NCBI GenBank assembly: GCA_013399305.1 | Contig: VXAI01000473.1 | Span: 154,223-218,222 of the forward strand | Direction: 5' to 3' | DNA length: 64,000 nt | Source: Rostratula benghalensis | Taxonomy: Eukaryota > Chordata > Aves > Charadriiformes > Rostratulidae | Part shown: positions 13,968 to 27,941 of the stretch, piece after piece | Numbering within the stretch: position 1 is the stretch's first letter | How the letters are laid out: each line of letters starts with the position of its first letter | Notes under the pieces: model-generated | The model's database searches: none | What the model was told of the DNA's origin: nothing | What the model saw: the letters and a program-made list of their open reading frames with translations, nothing else | Position numbers and translations under genes: made by a program

Positions 13968-14684
13968 AACCAGACATCAGGAGTTGCCAGGTTTGGGGGT
14001 TTTTTTTCCTGCTGTTGGCACGGTAACGCTGGTTGGATGAAAGAAGGAATGCTCTTTCCCCAATGTGATTTAGGGTTTCTGCGTTGCCGTCCTTCAGCTC
14101 ACACACAGGGTGTGTGCCTGCAGTCCTGCCCCTCTCTCCTCCCGAGATTTCTGACAACTGACCTCCTGATTACAAGGCAGCTTTAACACCACCATGAGTG
14201 AGTCCCTTCTGGGCAGCTGAAGCAGAGGTGGAGAATTAAAAAAAAGAAAAAAAAAAAATAAAATCTGTTAGTTTCTCATTGTATTTAGACACAGAAAGAG
14301 AAGTCAAGAAAGTATTTTGCCACGTTCTCCCACTCCTCTGGAGTGGCACCAGAGCACGCCAGGCTGCGGGACAGAGCGATGTAATTACTGCTCTCTCCCT
14401 CCCTCTCTATGGTCTCCTCTGCTGAGGCTGCTAACTCAAAGCCTGAGCTTCCACCCTGGCTGTGTGCATTAATCTCATTAATCTCATCAGACACCAGGCA
14501 CTGCCCAGCTGGAGCGCTCAGACCTGTGTGTGGAGAGACACAGAGAGTGGGGATGGTTTCTGAGCATGCAGTGCAATGGCTCGGGCTGGCATCAGTGCCC
14601 TCGAGGCTGTGACATCCCAACACAGGGACCTCCACATCACTCCAAGAACTTCTCGCAGGAATGCCTTGTGGCTTTAGGGAAAGC

Positions 14685-14714
14685 AAAAAAAAAAAAAAAA
14701 AAAAAAAGAAAAAG
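14685..14714. repeat. A-rich homopolymer (23 A, then broken)
   Basis: A run of 23 A at 14685-14707 followed by G-interrupted A. No retroposon body with target duplications is visible on its 5' side. Confidence 0.8.
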
Positions 14715-15760
14715 CTTTCCAATTTAATTGAAATATTTCAGGAGCAGAAAGAATACTCTGCAGGCACCCATTCCTCACCCTCTCATCACCTCTGTCTTCT
14801 TTTTTTCCTCTCTGTTTCCTCAGGCTCCCCCATCCCTGGTTCAGCATCCCCCTCAGGACCCTGGCCAGCCTTAAGGACCACCAGGCAAAAGCCCTCTGCC
14901 AGCTCCTGCCTCAGACCCTCTCCCCATCTTCCTGCCTTCCCAACACGTGCCCAAGAAGTCAGGGGGCTGCAATCACGGCACTTGACAGGGAAAGCCAATC
15001 CTCAGCCCCAAGGAATAGCACCCAGGTCTCCTGAGAAGACAAATATCCAGGAATGGGTCACTTCCAAAAACCCGGCAGGTTCAGGGGACCTCTTTATCAG
15101 AGGTGCCTTTGCAAGAGATGAATAAGAGTCTAAACATAAGGAAACTTTTAAATGGCTCTCAAGTTGCAAGATAATTTGTATTCCCCTCTCTTCACACCAA
15201 CACATTAACCAAATACATTATTTCCATAATGAGGAGATGAACATCTGTGTGGCTTCCCAAAATTTCAAGTGGCAATACTCGAGACGAGTATTCTCTCTTC
15301 GGGGATTGACACATCAGCATTTTAAATAATTGCCAAAGCTAAAGACATGATTTAAATTCTAAGGAGATATTAAAGAAAGAGTTCAGGTGTGATGTAGTAT
15401 TTTTTAAATAAATAGAAAAAATAAATCAAAAGCACATTTTTAATTTAATTCCACAAGTTAAAGTCACTGTAGTATTGTATTAAACTTTCTATTGGCTCCA
15501 CGTAAGTGAAGTGCTTAATTCAAACTAACACAGAAACAAACACCTGAGGTTTTATGTCACTGGAAATGACTGGCAGACAGAGCTGGGTCACTGAAGAGCT
15601 CTGGTTGATGTACTCTGGCCCATAGCCCCTGCCAGCCAGATGCCACCTCGCCAGGCAGGAACCCCATGCCATCAGCCAGGCATAGAGATGCACTCCCAGC
15701 TAACCTGGCTTCATTCCTTCCTAGATTTTGTTCTATAAAACCACTAGATCTCCAGAGAAT

Positions 15761-15817
15761 AAAAAAAAAAAAAGTAAAAAAAAAAAAAAAGAAAGAAAGA
15801 AAAAAAAGAAAACCCCA
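15761..15817. repeat. A-rich tract with GAAA units
   Basis: Two A runs of 13 and about 15 are followed by several GAAA units. It is simple sequence and no parent element is recognised. Confidence 0.8.
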
Positions 15818-16055
15818 AAACACTTGCAAAGAAGCTACTTCACTACTTAGTTCCTTACTTAAGTTATAGCATATGGCAGCTGGCAAGTCTCAGAAGGCCA
15901 CAAACAATGTAGTGATGGTTGCCCATCACCACCTCCACGTGGGAAGGGACCAGTAGTCTCTCAATCCTCCTGCTCAGAAGCATCTGCCTCGCAGATCTCA
16001 GTTTCCTTTAACCCAACGCCTCAGCTGCCCATTCCTACCAATACAAACACTCAAG

Positions 16056-16112
16056 AATCACAGACTGGTTTGGGTGGGAAGAGACCTTAAAGCCCATCCA
16101 GTACCACCCCCT
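16056..16112 (-). mobile_element. CR1 3'-end remnant, very short
   Basis: The + strand reads AATCACAGACTGGTTTGGGT, GGGAAGAGACCTTAAAGCCC and ATCCAGTACCACCCCCT. This is the reverse complement of the last 57 or so bases of an avian CR1. The similarity stops abruptly, so this is a severely 5'-truncated insertion pointing in the minus direction. Confidence 0.8.
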
Positions 16113-17253
16113 ACATTTTTCCATGTTGGATCAGTAGAAAACTTCAGTTTCCCTGGCCCTTCTTTACCAAATAGCTTGTGTGATTAATCAATCACATCAT
16201 TCATTGTGTCCTCACTTAGTTAAGAGGGGGGAAAGACTACAGGTGTAAGAAGCTTTGGTTGACTCCAGCTTGGCACGGGGTGTACAAGGAGCTCTTGGCC
16301 CTTTATCTGTGTGTATGCATTAATTGTAACTACAGAATAATGGCTTTGGACTTGTCAAAAAGCAGCACAGGAGTGGCTCAGCCAGCAGTGGGACTGGACG
16401 TGCAGCTCCAGGGCTTGGGCTGTCCCCTGAACCCTCACCACCCAACGGGAAATGGAAGTTCTCCAGCAGACCAAATGTCCATGAATTTGCCCCATCTCCC
16501 AGCACACACAGTGCTCAGTCCCTGGCAAGCCTTCCTCCCCAAGGGCCAGTGGGGAGAGATGCTCCATAGTGCACTGCCCACCTTCCAGTACAGCAGAGGT
16601 GTGTGGCAACCTCAGCAGAAGGTCTCCATCTTCTACCACCCCATAGTAAGCCAGTATTTCCCACAGCCACATCCTTCCTCACCTCTCAGCCCCAGTCTCA
16701 GATGGGGAGCAGACACAAACTGGGTGTGTTTGTTGCCTTATGGCTGGGTTCACCCAAATAAGCAAATTAATTTTGATGGACACTGTCATGTAATTGAAAC
16801 AAAGACAGAATGACACCTTCAAGATATATTACCTCAGACTGCACAGGGAGTTGTTTGACTCACAAACACCTAGGTCTTCCCCATCACACAATTATATTTT
16901 AACTATGAGACAAAACCTTTGTGTTTATCTACCCTGACCAGATGAAGATCGTTGATCTATTGACTCCTGCTTCACTCTGCTATAGAGCCACCATATGTGA
17001 TTACACTGAGGATTTTTTTTCTGAATTATCTTCTATTTCCTTTGGCCATTAGAGTGTTGTCATGCAGTCAGTCAAGAAAATGAAAACACATTCCCAAAGG
17101 AGATGTGCAAACCCAGCGTGAGTGAAGAGGGCACTTTAGTATTCATTGTATCATCCTTAAGGAAATTATGTGTATTATTATGTGTATTATTTCCTAAACT
17201 ATTACTTTCAAAAGCCTATAATCATTCAAGCATTAACAACACAAACTAAAAGG

Positions 17254-17270
17254 AAAAAAAAAAAAAAAAA
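17254..17270. repeat. A homopolymer (17)
   Basis: An uninterrupted A run in AT-rich intron. Confidence 0.8.
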
Positions 17271-18466
17271 GCCCTGAATCAAGCAAACAAAAAAACCCCT
17301 TTCAAATCGCTGTTCGCTCCCTAAAATTAGCAGATTTCTTTTTGTGCCTGAACCTGCCTTGCCCAGCAGAGCTCAGCCTGGTCCAGAACAGGGATGCTCC
17401 AGATGCCCACGGTGAGCACTGGGAGGGTGCTCAGCCCCCACTCATGCAGGACAGACACACAACACTCGTGGTGAACAGGTTTGCAATGGCTGAGAGGTAG
17501 GAAAGGTTGACTTTGCTCGCTGACAGGGGATGCCAAAACTTGCATTTTCCTCCAAGAAAAGCCTCCAATTTTTCAGTTTGGCTTTGCTTGAGAGATTGTG
17601 AAGTAGTACATCTTTCCTGGTTTGCTAATAAAGAATAAATAAGAGGATTTCAGAGACTAATTTTCAGTGGCCTAGAGAGAATCTTTTCAGGTTGTTTACA
17701 TGAAAAACACATGACATACAAATGATGAAACAAATATTCTGCCGATATACTTCCTGCAAATGAAAAAATGTGCTAATGTCTTAAATTACGGTGCAACAAA
17801 CATCAGAAGAGACACAGTTCTCATGCGAAGAGGAGAGGGAAGCTTTTCCCCCTCCCTCTGGGTCTTCAGGGACCCTTCTCCAGGCTGGAAGATGTTGGGC
17901 ATGATGCTCAGATGGGCTGTGGCAACACTCACCCAGTTCCCTTCTCCTGCTCCTTCCTTTCAGTGATGAAACCACTCAAGCTCTCAGTTTGGTGCCATAA
18001 CAGCCTCCCAGCTCCCTGCATCTCCTGGTCTGAGGCAAGGAGGCAAACACAGCCCCAGTGCCACTCCAGAGGAGTAGGGAGAACGTGGCAAAATACTTTA
18101 TTGACTTGTCTTTCTGTGTCTAAATACAATGAGAAACTAAACCATTTTTAAATTTTTTTTTAATTCTCCACCTCTGCTTCAGCTGCCCAGAAGGGACTGG
18201 TGAGGTTCCCTGAGTTTCATCACTCCCCTGATCCTGGAAATCCTGCCAATTTTACTAACAAACAGAAAATAAATTCAAATCAACAAATGAGGCTTGAAAC
18301 TCTGCACAGGAGCAAGGACTAACAGTGCTAGAAAACACTGGGATTTCCTAATTTGGGAAGCTGGGATCAGAAACCACCCTTTGCCTTCTTTATGTGGCTG
18401 CTCTCCATGTGCTGCTGAGCAGCCCTCGTGAAGACGGGAAGTTTGATCACCAGCCCAAGTCCATGC

Positions 18467-18809
18467 AATCACAGAATGGTTTGGGTTGGAAGGGACCTTA
18501 AAGCCCATCCAGTTCCACCCCCTGCCCTGGGCAGGGACACCTCCCACCAGCCCAGGTGGCTCCAAGCCCCCTCCAACCTGGCCTTGAACCCCTCCAGGGA
18601 TGGGGCAGCCACAGCTTCTCGGGGCAGCCTGGGCCAGGCTCTCCCCACCCTCACCCCAAACAAGTTCTTCTTGAGATCTCATCTCAATCTCTCCTTCCAG
18701 CATCAAACCCTCCCCCCTTGTCCTATCACCCCACTCCCTCAACAGAGAGTCCCTCCCCAGTTTTTCTCTAGGCTGCCTTTGGGCACTGGAAGGGTCTCTA
18801 ATGTCTCCC
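18467..18809 (-). mobile_element. CR1 LINE 3' fragment, about 340 bp
   Basis: The + strand shows the complement of the CR1 3' end: AATCACAGAATGGTTTGGGT, GGAAGGGACCTTAAAGCCC, CTGGGCAGGGACACCTCCCA, CCTTGAACCCCTCCAGGGAT and CAAACAAGTTCTTCTTGAG. The element points in the minus direction. It is closely related to the 3' half of the + strand copy ending at 39845: both carry the TTTGGGGTGAGGGTGG-type segment. A 258-codon minus frame at 18275-19051 runs through this repeat and is a by-product of it. Confidence 0.92.
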
Positions 18810-20378
18810 AAGTTGCCCATGGCTCTGTTGGGGAGCAGTGTATGGCCGTCTGCTGCACAGAAGAACCACCATTTCCCCGTGGAGCCTCTCCCCTGATGGA
18901 CACCCACTGGGGCCTCCTGCACAGAGCAGACACGGAAAGGAAGGCTCGGAGGTTCCTCCCACATCCCACGCTGGCACACAAAGATAAGTAGGCTTTCTAA
19001 AAATAAAATTCTTCCTTTCTGCATGGCAATGCTCTGCCCAAATGTGTCCAACAGATAGCTCAGACAGCCTCGCTGTTAGATCAGCGAGAGGAAACTTGTT
19101 CCTCAGAAGATGCAATTGAGGGTATTTCAAAACAAAGACCACCAATGCTATATCTGAACAGTGATCAATAGCTAAATATTATTCTGTGAATTATCTCTCC
19201 TTACAGCCTCAACCATTCTAGTTTATGTGTGTGTACACATCTCTCTCGCGCTCAAAACAACCACCCACACCATCTCCAGTGTCCTGAAATCAGGGTTAAA
19301 TATGAACATCAAAGGCAAGATGCCAACAGAAGCCCTGTGAGCAATACACAAACCACAGCAACACAGAGACAGACACATCCCTGCAGAGAATGAGTTACAG
19401 CTGCCTCCCGTCAGAGAAGTACCTTGATTTGGAAAAGGCAGGTCCTGCTCCGGGTTGGGTGAGCACTTCATTTCCTTTCCAGGGGCCAAAGAGAGAGCTC
19501 CCTAAATCTTTATTTTACAACGCTCTTTATGGTCTAATTAGAGCTTTCTACCTAATTTCTCTGCTGTGAAGCAGCAAGACCGTTTGAAAGGCACTGGTTC
19601 AAACCCCACTGGAGACAGAATTTCTTGCTGGTGCTGTTGTGGTTATGAGCTGTGCCTCGCACTCAGCAGCAGCAGAAAACTCTCTGCAATGCTCTGAGAT
19701 CACACCTTCAAACCACCTAAGAAACCCCCAAAGAATCCCCACAACTGCACACCACAGGGCTGCCAGAGGCCTCCCTTTAGCAAAATGCCACACTGCAATG
19801 ACGTGGCCGTTTGCATTTCTGGGTTGCAGCAGGGTGTCTTCTGTCTGAACACATCCCCTGGCAGCAGCTCGGGCTTGGAGCCCCGTGGGGCATTGCCTCT
19901 GAGTCTGCAGCAGCCCAGATCACAGCTCAGACTCCTTCTCAGCGACTAACACTTAACAGGGAATCTTAAACAAAAGAAGCAAAAAAACCCCACAAACCCC
20001 AAAAGACCACCCTGAAAGCTTCAATGCCTTCATTTAAAAGAAAACGACAAAATAACATTAATTTGAAACTTGATAAAAATTGCGTTTTTTAACTTCTCTC
20101 TATCTGCCTATGACAAAATGATGCTACCCTTAAGCTGCTGTCTCTTTGAAGGCACTAAACCTCTCCCCAAAGCCTTCCCTTCCACCCTTTAAAGCCAAGC
20201 ACTGCATCGCTGCCGCAGCACCGCAGCGAAGGGACAATCTCTGCCTGTCTCAGGGGACAGACCCCGTCTGTCCCAGCCTCCAGCATCACCTCGTCCATCA
20301 CCCCCAGCAGAACAGGCAGCCAAATCTAAACCAACATTTCACTGCATCACACTTCTCAACATGGACCTTCCCATGGTA

Positions 20379-20560
20379 TTAATTTAAATATTGTTATTAT
20401 TAATAATGTAAATATTGTTATTATTATTAATTTAAATATTGTTATTATTAATAATGTAAATATTGTTATTATTATTAATTTAAATATTGTTGTTAGTATT
20501 AATTTAAATATAGTTGTTATTATTAATTTAAATATGAATACTGTGACATTAATTTAAATT
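20379..20560. repeat. AT-rich minisatellite: 24-bp unit with 48-bp higher-order period
   Basis: Units begin TTAATTTAAATATTG at 20379, 20427, 20475, 20499, 20523 and 20549. The first two intervals are exactly 48 bases. Each of these holds a second, variant half starting ATAATGTAAATATTG. Later intervals are 24, 24 and 26 bases, with more substitutions. The array therefore shows a 24-mer that became a 48-mer dimer on one side and stayed monomeric on the other. The sequence is almost pure A/T and contains ATTTAAAT palindromes. Confidence 0.9.
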
Positions 20561-23500
20561 CAGTTAATGGCTTCATCAGCATTGGGAAATAAACGGGGAA
20601 AGATGAGGGAAGGGCCCAGGGTCCGGCACTGGGGCAAGGAGTTCTCTGGGTGGCAGCCATCAAGGGTGGGGGGAGAGAGAGAGAGAATTCCCCAGCAAAC
20701 TCCCTGATTTATACTGAAGGTGATGGTCATGATAGGAAATAACCCAGCTTGGGGTAAGTGCCAGGGTCTTGCTTCTCCTCATCCCCGCACCCGGGGAGCT
20801 CAAAAACACTGAGACCTTAAAACCCACACCTCGGAACTGGCTATGAAGTAAATATGGGCACAAATTCAGACATTAGAGTCTTCAAAAAGTGAACAGATGT
20901 GAGGCCTGTGTTGCTCAAACCAGGACAGGTTTGGGAAGAATGAGTGAATACTGGGAGGGATGGTCTATGCTTACAGCTTTTCCCTTAGAGCAGGATGGGC
21001 ATGGAAGCCCAGCAGCCTGGGAGGAACCAAACCCTCTGAGATCTTCCCATCTCCCTCATACTCTTAAAAAACACACACAGGTGCCCCAGGGACACAGAGA
21101 AAAAGCTTGAGAAGAACAGAGAACTGTGAAAAACTCTGAACCAGGCTGTAAACCAAAACCCCATAATTTCCATGCCAGATTATTTTACAAATATACTTGT
21201 GAGGTAGACGATGGCCTTCTGTTCTGTTCAAGGAAAGGGCTGTACAAAGCAAATCTTTCCCAGGGGAACATCCTGGGGTAGCAAGATGCAGGACAGCACA
21301 TCCAGATTTATTAATGTTGGAGAAGATTCAACACTTGCTCTATCAAAGATGAAAATGAACCCTGAGCTCTTTCATTTTGCCAGGCTGGGGATGTGAAGGT
21401 AAAATATTTGAGATACCAAACAGCGAGATATAATTTCATACTTTTTTTTTTTTTCCTTAAATCATTACCTCTTCCATTTTCTGACTTTAAAACTGCCCAA
21501 ACAAAAAAGAAGCAAATCAGCTCTTGCTGGGAATAAATACAAAACATTAACGACACGATTCACCACCTCTTTGGAAGACAAACAGCTGAAAACTTCAGGG
21601 ACAGTTACGTTGGGTTTAAGCACTTGCAAGGCTTCTGGGTTTTTTTAAGTAGCTTTGCCCTTCCTTGTGCTGAACTCGAGCCATTCTTTGCCCTTGCTGC
21701 CGAGAGCTGCGTGGGATTGCAAACCTCAGCCACATCCATAGCCTGCTGGAATCCAACCAGTCATCTGAAATCTAGCTGAAGCCCAGTGCTGAGTTGTCTC
21801 AGATCCTGGGTTCAGACCGTAAAGAACTTTTAATTATTTTTTTTTTTACCCTTGGCAAAGCATTTTGCCAGACTTTCAAAATAATTAACATCATCTGCAT
21901 GTATATATTAGCCCCTGCATTTCTCTTACAGCTGCTCCTTCTCCTTGGTTTCATGTCACTGTGAGCTGCTGTCCACGAAAACAAATCACATACAAGTAAG
22001 AAAGATGAGGAAGATTATTTTAAAAGAAGAAAGGTAGAGGAAGAAGCAGAGAGCTGAAAGCGCCGAGGCATTAGTGTGGATGCTAACAACATGAACTGCA
22101 GTTTAACACCCTGATTAGAAAATTTTCACACAGAAAAGGGGCACAGGAACAGCAGAGAGCAAGCGGTAAGCAGATACGTGTTCGTCGTCTTTACAGCTGA
22201 GTTTAAGAGGAAAACCATTTCTGAGATATCCTTCAACAGAGAAACATTTTCAATTCATGGAAATGACATGTTTATCTTCGAAACTTTGTAAGAGCTACTG
22301 GAGGCATTTGGACTCCTTAAAAATATGGCTGTGATTTTCAGAAATTACTTCCCTATGTTCCAGTTCTCTCTCTCTCTGGGACTTTACGATCCCTATTTTC
22401 TGAAAAGGACACATTCAATATTTTCTATAAATCCTGTGAGCCTTAACGGATGGGAGTGGGGAGACTATGAAAGAGCACCCAAAATTACTACTGTCTCTTG
22501 AAAATACTAGTGTTCACTACTTCAGATGTATTAACAAGAGCCTTAACAAGATACTAAAAGGTGTGACCAGGTATTACCAGGTACCAAGGGCTTACCAGGT
22601 GTTGGTTCTTCCTGTGCTGAGCCCTGAGCAGGCTGGAGGGGAAGCCCAGAGATTCCACCTTGACCTCTCCCAGGCTCTGCTCAGGACCATGGTGAAAGGA
22701 TACACCTTGGAGTTGCATGGTAGGAATATTTTTGCAGGAATGAAGCTGTTTAGTTCCTCATTTCAGCTGTGACAAAAAGATATTACCAGCCTGGCACTCA
22801 GTGAGTTGTAGCCACCTTTTGAAGGTCCACCCAACATCCCGAGTGCCATTCTTCTACCCATCACACGTGCTCTCTGCTGCACTCCTGGAGTCTAAGGAGC
22901 CGTTTTCAATCTGAATAAATACTACAGACCGATATAATCAGATTTAAAACCGAAAGTGTAGATACTGCTTAGACTGAAAGAAACAATAACAAAGAAAAAA
23001 CAAAAAGGGGAAAGACACTTATTCTTAAACCCAAGACCATCTGCCTGACTCCATTCCTCAGACTTGAGTTTCTTCTGGACCTGGACTGCCTGGCAGCTTT
23101 CCATACTGAATTCAGCAAGGACAGCACAAACCTGCTCCCAAAAGATCTGGCTTTTCCATCTCTCATGCACAAGTATCTTCTTATCCCTGGCAGAAAGATC
23201 TGCTCTTCCTCCAGGGAAAGAATTTAGAAACTCCTGACTTTGAATCTGCCTGCTCAGGAGAACTTTAATTGATGTCTGGACCAGTACTACTACTGTCTTT
23301 AATCAGAGGGTCATCCAGGTAGCTCACAGACATCTAGATGGTGTAATAAAGAGAGCTACCCCAGGCAGTTAAAACATATAATTGGATTTGGGTACAGTAG
23401 TGATAACAAGAGGAGGAAACGCTCCGAAGTTTATTAAATCTACTGAAACATGAAGAGGTAAAGTGGCAGCGGAATACTTAAAGGTCAGTTTGTGATTAAA

Positions 23501-26500
23501 AGGATTAGTGGGGAAGAAGTTCATTTCCATCTAACAAAGAAACAGGTCTGCAGTTCCTCCCAGCCATCAGCTGGGGAACTCTGCAGCTGGAACGATGTCC
23601 GTCCCATGAGAACCCAGGGAGCGTTTCCACATTGTGTTTCTTTCTGGCCTGGATGGTCTACAAAACTTCTGGGACTTCAAATGAGAGATGTGACAAATGA
23701 ACAACTTTCCCTTAGGCTCTCCCTGCCTGAGGAGAACACAACCATGGGCAGTAACTTGTGGGTCTGAAGGGAAGTAAGCAAGAACAAAACCCTCATTTTT
23801 TTCAAGTCTCAACCTTTCTTCTCTCATTTTCCGTCTGACATTTGAAATGTTGAGAACCTGCTGTACTTGCCTCAACATCTCCCATTTTTTCCACAATCCT
23901 GATCACATCATTACTCCAAAATCACCTGCTTTCCATGCTCAAAATCCTCCCGTAGCTCACGCTTGCTCCTTTTGGTGGCATTTCACCTTTCTGGTGTTCA
24001 GCAGAGCACTCTCCCTGTTCCTCAACCCCAAACTGACCCAGGAATCTCCCCCATGTGCAACATTTACCTTTCCACTCGGGTAAATGAATAATAAGAAGAA
24101 GGGTTTCTGGAGCACCAAGCAGCAGTAGGTAAATTCCTACCAAAAAAATGCATTTTGGAGAATAAAGGCTTTTTGCAGATTTTTTTTTTTCTGTTGTGTT
24201 GTTGTTTTAATGAATGTCAAATGCTTGCAGAGCCACAGATGCTCATCATGTCTATACTATTGTAAAATGAATATAATACTAATACTACTACAACCCATCC
24301 AAACCCCAATTACACATCTTTTGTGTGTTTAAACTGTTTAATTTTTCTCATCTCCCAGCACTACCGCTCTCCGTAGCTATCTTGCACCTTTTCACTAAGA
24401 TGTTAGGTGGGTACTCTGAGTAAAAGACTATTCAAAATAAAGCACACAGCTGCAGGCTCTAAGCTAAGCACGGGTACCTGCAGGGCAACACAGTGGCCTT
24501 GTTCCTCCAGTTTCAGGACTGGGCTGATGTTTGAGCGAGGGACACTCCTTCACAGCCTTGTTTTGGAAGAGTTCGAAGTGACAATAACCAGAATACAACA
24601 GTCTGCTCCTGGGGCTGTTCTAAAATTAAATCCCTCCTGCTTTTTCTTTTTCCCCTTAAAAACCTTGCAAAGCCTTTCAACTTAGGTGACACTTGGTTAA
24701 GTTGGCTTCGGAGCTTGTTCCAAGCACAACTTTTCATGAAGTGATTACTATTTAAGTGCACACTTCCTCTGGCTCACTGTCTACTGCAATTATGCAAATA
24801 AGATGCAACTTTATCCTTTCAGCATAATTACATCAAACACAATCGGGCTATATTAAGACTGACTTAAGATGAATGAATTCAGTTCATGTAATGATTTCCT
24901 AAATCACCCCATGGGACTATGGCAAAGAAAATTTTGTCCCAGGAGTGACATCAGGTACCAAGACAAATAACTGCATATTTGGGGCCTGATTCTACAAGAA
25001 TCCCAGTGCTTTAGACCCTCTCTGGGGGAGATCCCACTGCTACCAAAACCAGCAACCTCAAATGGGAGATATGTAGATTGGTATGAACACCCCAACACAC
25101 CTGCCTTCCCCATCTGGATTTTGAATTGGAGTCACAGCTGGGGGAGAAGAGTTAGTTGAAAAGTGCCTTTTTCTGTATAATGACTGCTTCAGTATGTGGC
25201 TTATATGACCAATAGCTTTACAGACATAAAAAATAATCTGATAATCCCAAATGTACCATACCCACATGAACATGCAGGCACTTTAATCTTCACTGCAATT
25301 CAACATCTCCTGACCTATCAGCCCAACGTTTTTCCCTGAAGCACGAGAAAAGACCAGCAGCACTGCAGGTTTCGGGCTAAGGCACAGGTTAATGCTGCGG
25401 TGCCCTCTGTTTCCAGTGAATATCGTTGGGAATCTCTCCTAATCTGTTATAAATACTAGTGCACACAGTGAAAAAAGAAAAGAGAAAACAAAGATGCTCT
25501 TGAGGGCATAATAAGGGGGTAATTTTTACAATTTATATTTGTGACTAATAAAGAAGTTCTCACCAAGTCCAGTGGGAAAGAAGCTGCTGCTTTGCCCTGG
25601 AGCCCATGAGCAGCAGGGGCAGGGGGCAGCACTGCTGCCCACCACCCCCCAAAAAGGAGACTGCTGGGCTGGGAACCTGCTCCAGCCACAATCCTACAGG
25701 GAAAACCAGGTTCCATTCTCCTATTTCAGTTTGTCCCCGTGATTTATAGGGAAAAGCAAGGCTTCTCGTTTCCTTTATTTCATGTCTTCATCAAAAGAAA
25801 TGCATTACTAAGTTTTCCCAAGCAGATGCTCATTGCTGGATGATAAGAGAATAGCATGAAAACGTCTGTTTCCAGTTCCCTTGGATTCATGGCCAAATGA
25901 AATTACTGCAACAACAGAAAGAAAACCAAAGCACCACAGAGCGGTGTAACTGCAAGGAAGGCAGACCCTCCATATGGATAACAGCCTCACTGAGCGAAGA
26001 AACGCTGCTACCTAAGGATTACTTACTTCTGCAAGCACCAGATTTCACTGCATGGTTCTCGTAGAGGATGAAGCAGAAACGGAATCAGTGGGGAAAGGGG
26101 AAATGTCGAGCTCTGGAAAACTGCTGGAGGAGGATGGGCATTTGCTCTGCGCCCTACACCATCCCTGTTACTCTTCCGCCTCACGGAGCCCGGCAGATGG
26201 CAGATGCAGATGGAGATTAGGGATGGATGAACGGGACCAAAAAAGGTAAGAACCAGCCTGAACCTTTCTGAGAGGTCACGGAACAGCCAGGAGACACCTG
26301 CAGCTGCTCTTCTGGGGCACTTTTCCAGCCTCTCCTTCTATGGCAAGTGCGGTACCTGCTTCTGGCAAAGGGTTTTTTCCCTTTCCCCAAAGCAACAAGC
26401 AACTCATGGACCCTAAAACACATATCTGCTGTGTGGCACCTGAGCTTGAAGAATCAACACCACTATATAGAAAGGTAGAAAGCCATTTAAGCATCACAAT

Positions 26501-27941
26501 CGGTCATACAATCTACGTGACTACACATGCAAAAGGCAGCTAGCCAACTTGTAGGCAAACAGTCCAATATATTCACTGAACAAGGCGGTATTTGGGGGCT
26601 CAAGGGACATATTTTTCTGCAGAAATACTAAATACACTGATATGTGCAACTGCTGTTTAACTGACTGTCTGCACCTGAACCCTTCCACCCCGTTACCATC
26701 CCTTCTTGTCTCTGGAAGCAACCCTCACCTTTCCCATCACATCCAATGCCTTTCACACCTACCACAAATATTTTAAAACAAACAAACTTGGGAAAGTTTT
26801 TTTCTTGTCTCTGTACTGTTGGCAGACTGTTTGTTTCTGTGTCAGAAACCCTCGGGGATGAAAACAGACCATATGAAAAGATTATTAAAATATCCTGGTT
26901 TTCAGAACCAAAACATTTCATTGTATATCAACTTTACGTATTTATGGGGAAACAACATGCAGAAATACCTCCAGGGTTTAAAAAGTGTAAAATGATGAAA
27001 CATATTATATAGCTGAGAAGAATAACTGATGAGCTTGTAGGTACAGTAAAAATGAGTGGAAATACTTGGTTTTCCAGTGAATGAAGACACCAGAACCTAT
27101 TTCCATGTGGGCAAGACGCTGAGGGGCTCTTTGGAGACCCTGTCTGACACAAAGCCATGTGCCAGCTGAGGGGATTGTTTTCTTTACTCCATGTCTCCTT
27201 TATAAAGATATTTTCATTCCATATTATAGAGAACATGGACTTTAATCAGCCAGTTTGGTTTGCCCAGAGGAAGCCATTTGGACAGTTAAGCATCTATTCA
27301 GAGAAAAGGGATAACAAATTGAGGAAAGGTCAGACAACACACACTTCTGGGAGACAAAGGGATTATGTAAAAAAAGTTTCCCATAATTTTTATATACACA
27401 TGCATATGTACAAGTAGAAACACTTGTGAAGCGCAGCAGCAATATTTATAAATATAGATCTTGATCTGAATGTCATAAAAGTTAAGCTATGCTTAAAGGG
27501 AAAGTGCTTATATTAATATGAATTTTGACTTCATTAGAAAACTTACCCACTGCTTGTGGCATAATACACAAATTGCAAAGGATTTTCTCTTCCTATGTAT
27601 ATACATGATACGTTAAGATATTTTTCGTTTAACTTTCTTTTTAAGTAATAAAGGCCCTGTCATGTCATCACAGCTTAACATAAGCTCTGAAACTGTGCCT
27701 TTAATAAATAACTGCGCGTAGCTGCTCAGCTGTGGAAATAACAGGCAGTTTTCAGATGAGGAACACAGACCTTTAGGAAAATTTCAGGAGATGAAGACTT
27801 ACTCAGAGCACCTCATGCTCTTTGTATCACACCAGGTCTGAACACGTTAATTCTCAAAACACAAATCAGAAAAAAATAATATGGGTGACACCTTCCGTAC
27901 CAGCACAGCAGCGCAGGAAGCAGAAGGGAGAGAGCTCTTAC

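Noticed and set aside
18275..19051. Long minus-strand open frame of 258 codons
   Set aside because: Its central part is the translated 3' end of a CR1 element, the same peptide wording as the + strand frame at 39620-39895 inside another CR1. It is a repeat by-product, not a gene.
19596..19607. GGTTCAAACCCC, resembling a tRNA B box
   Set aside because: There is no matching A box or cloverleaf upstream, so it is not a tRNA gene or a recognisable tRNA-derived SINE.
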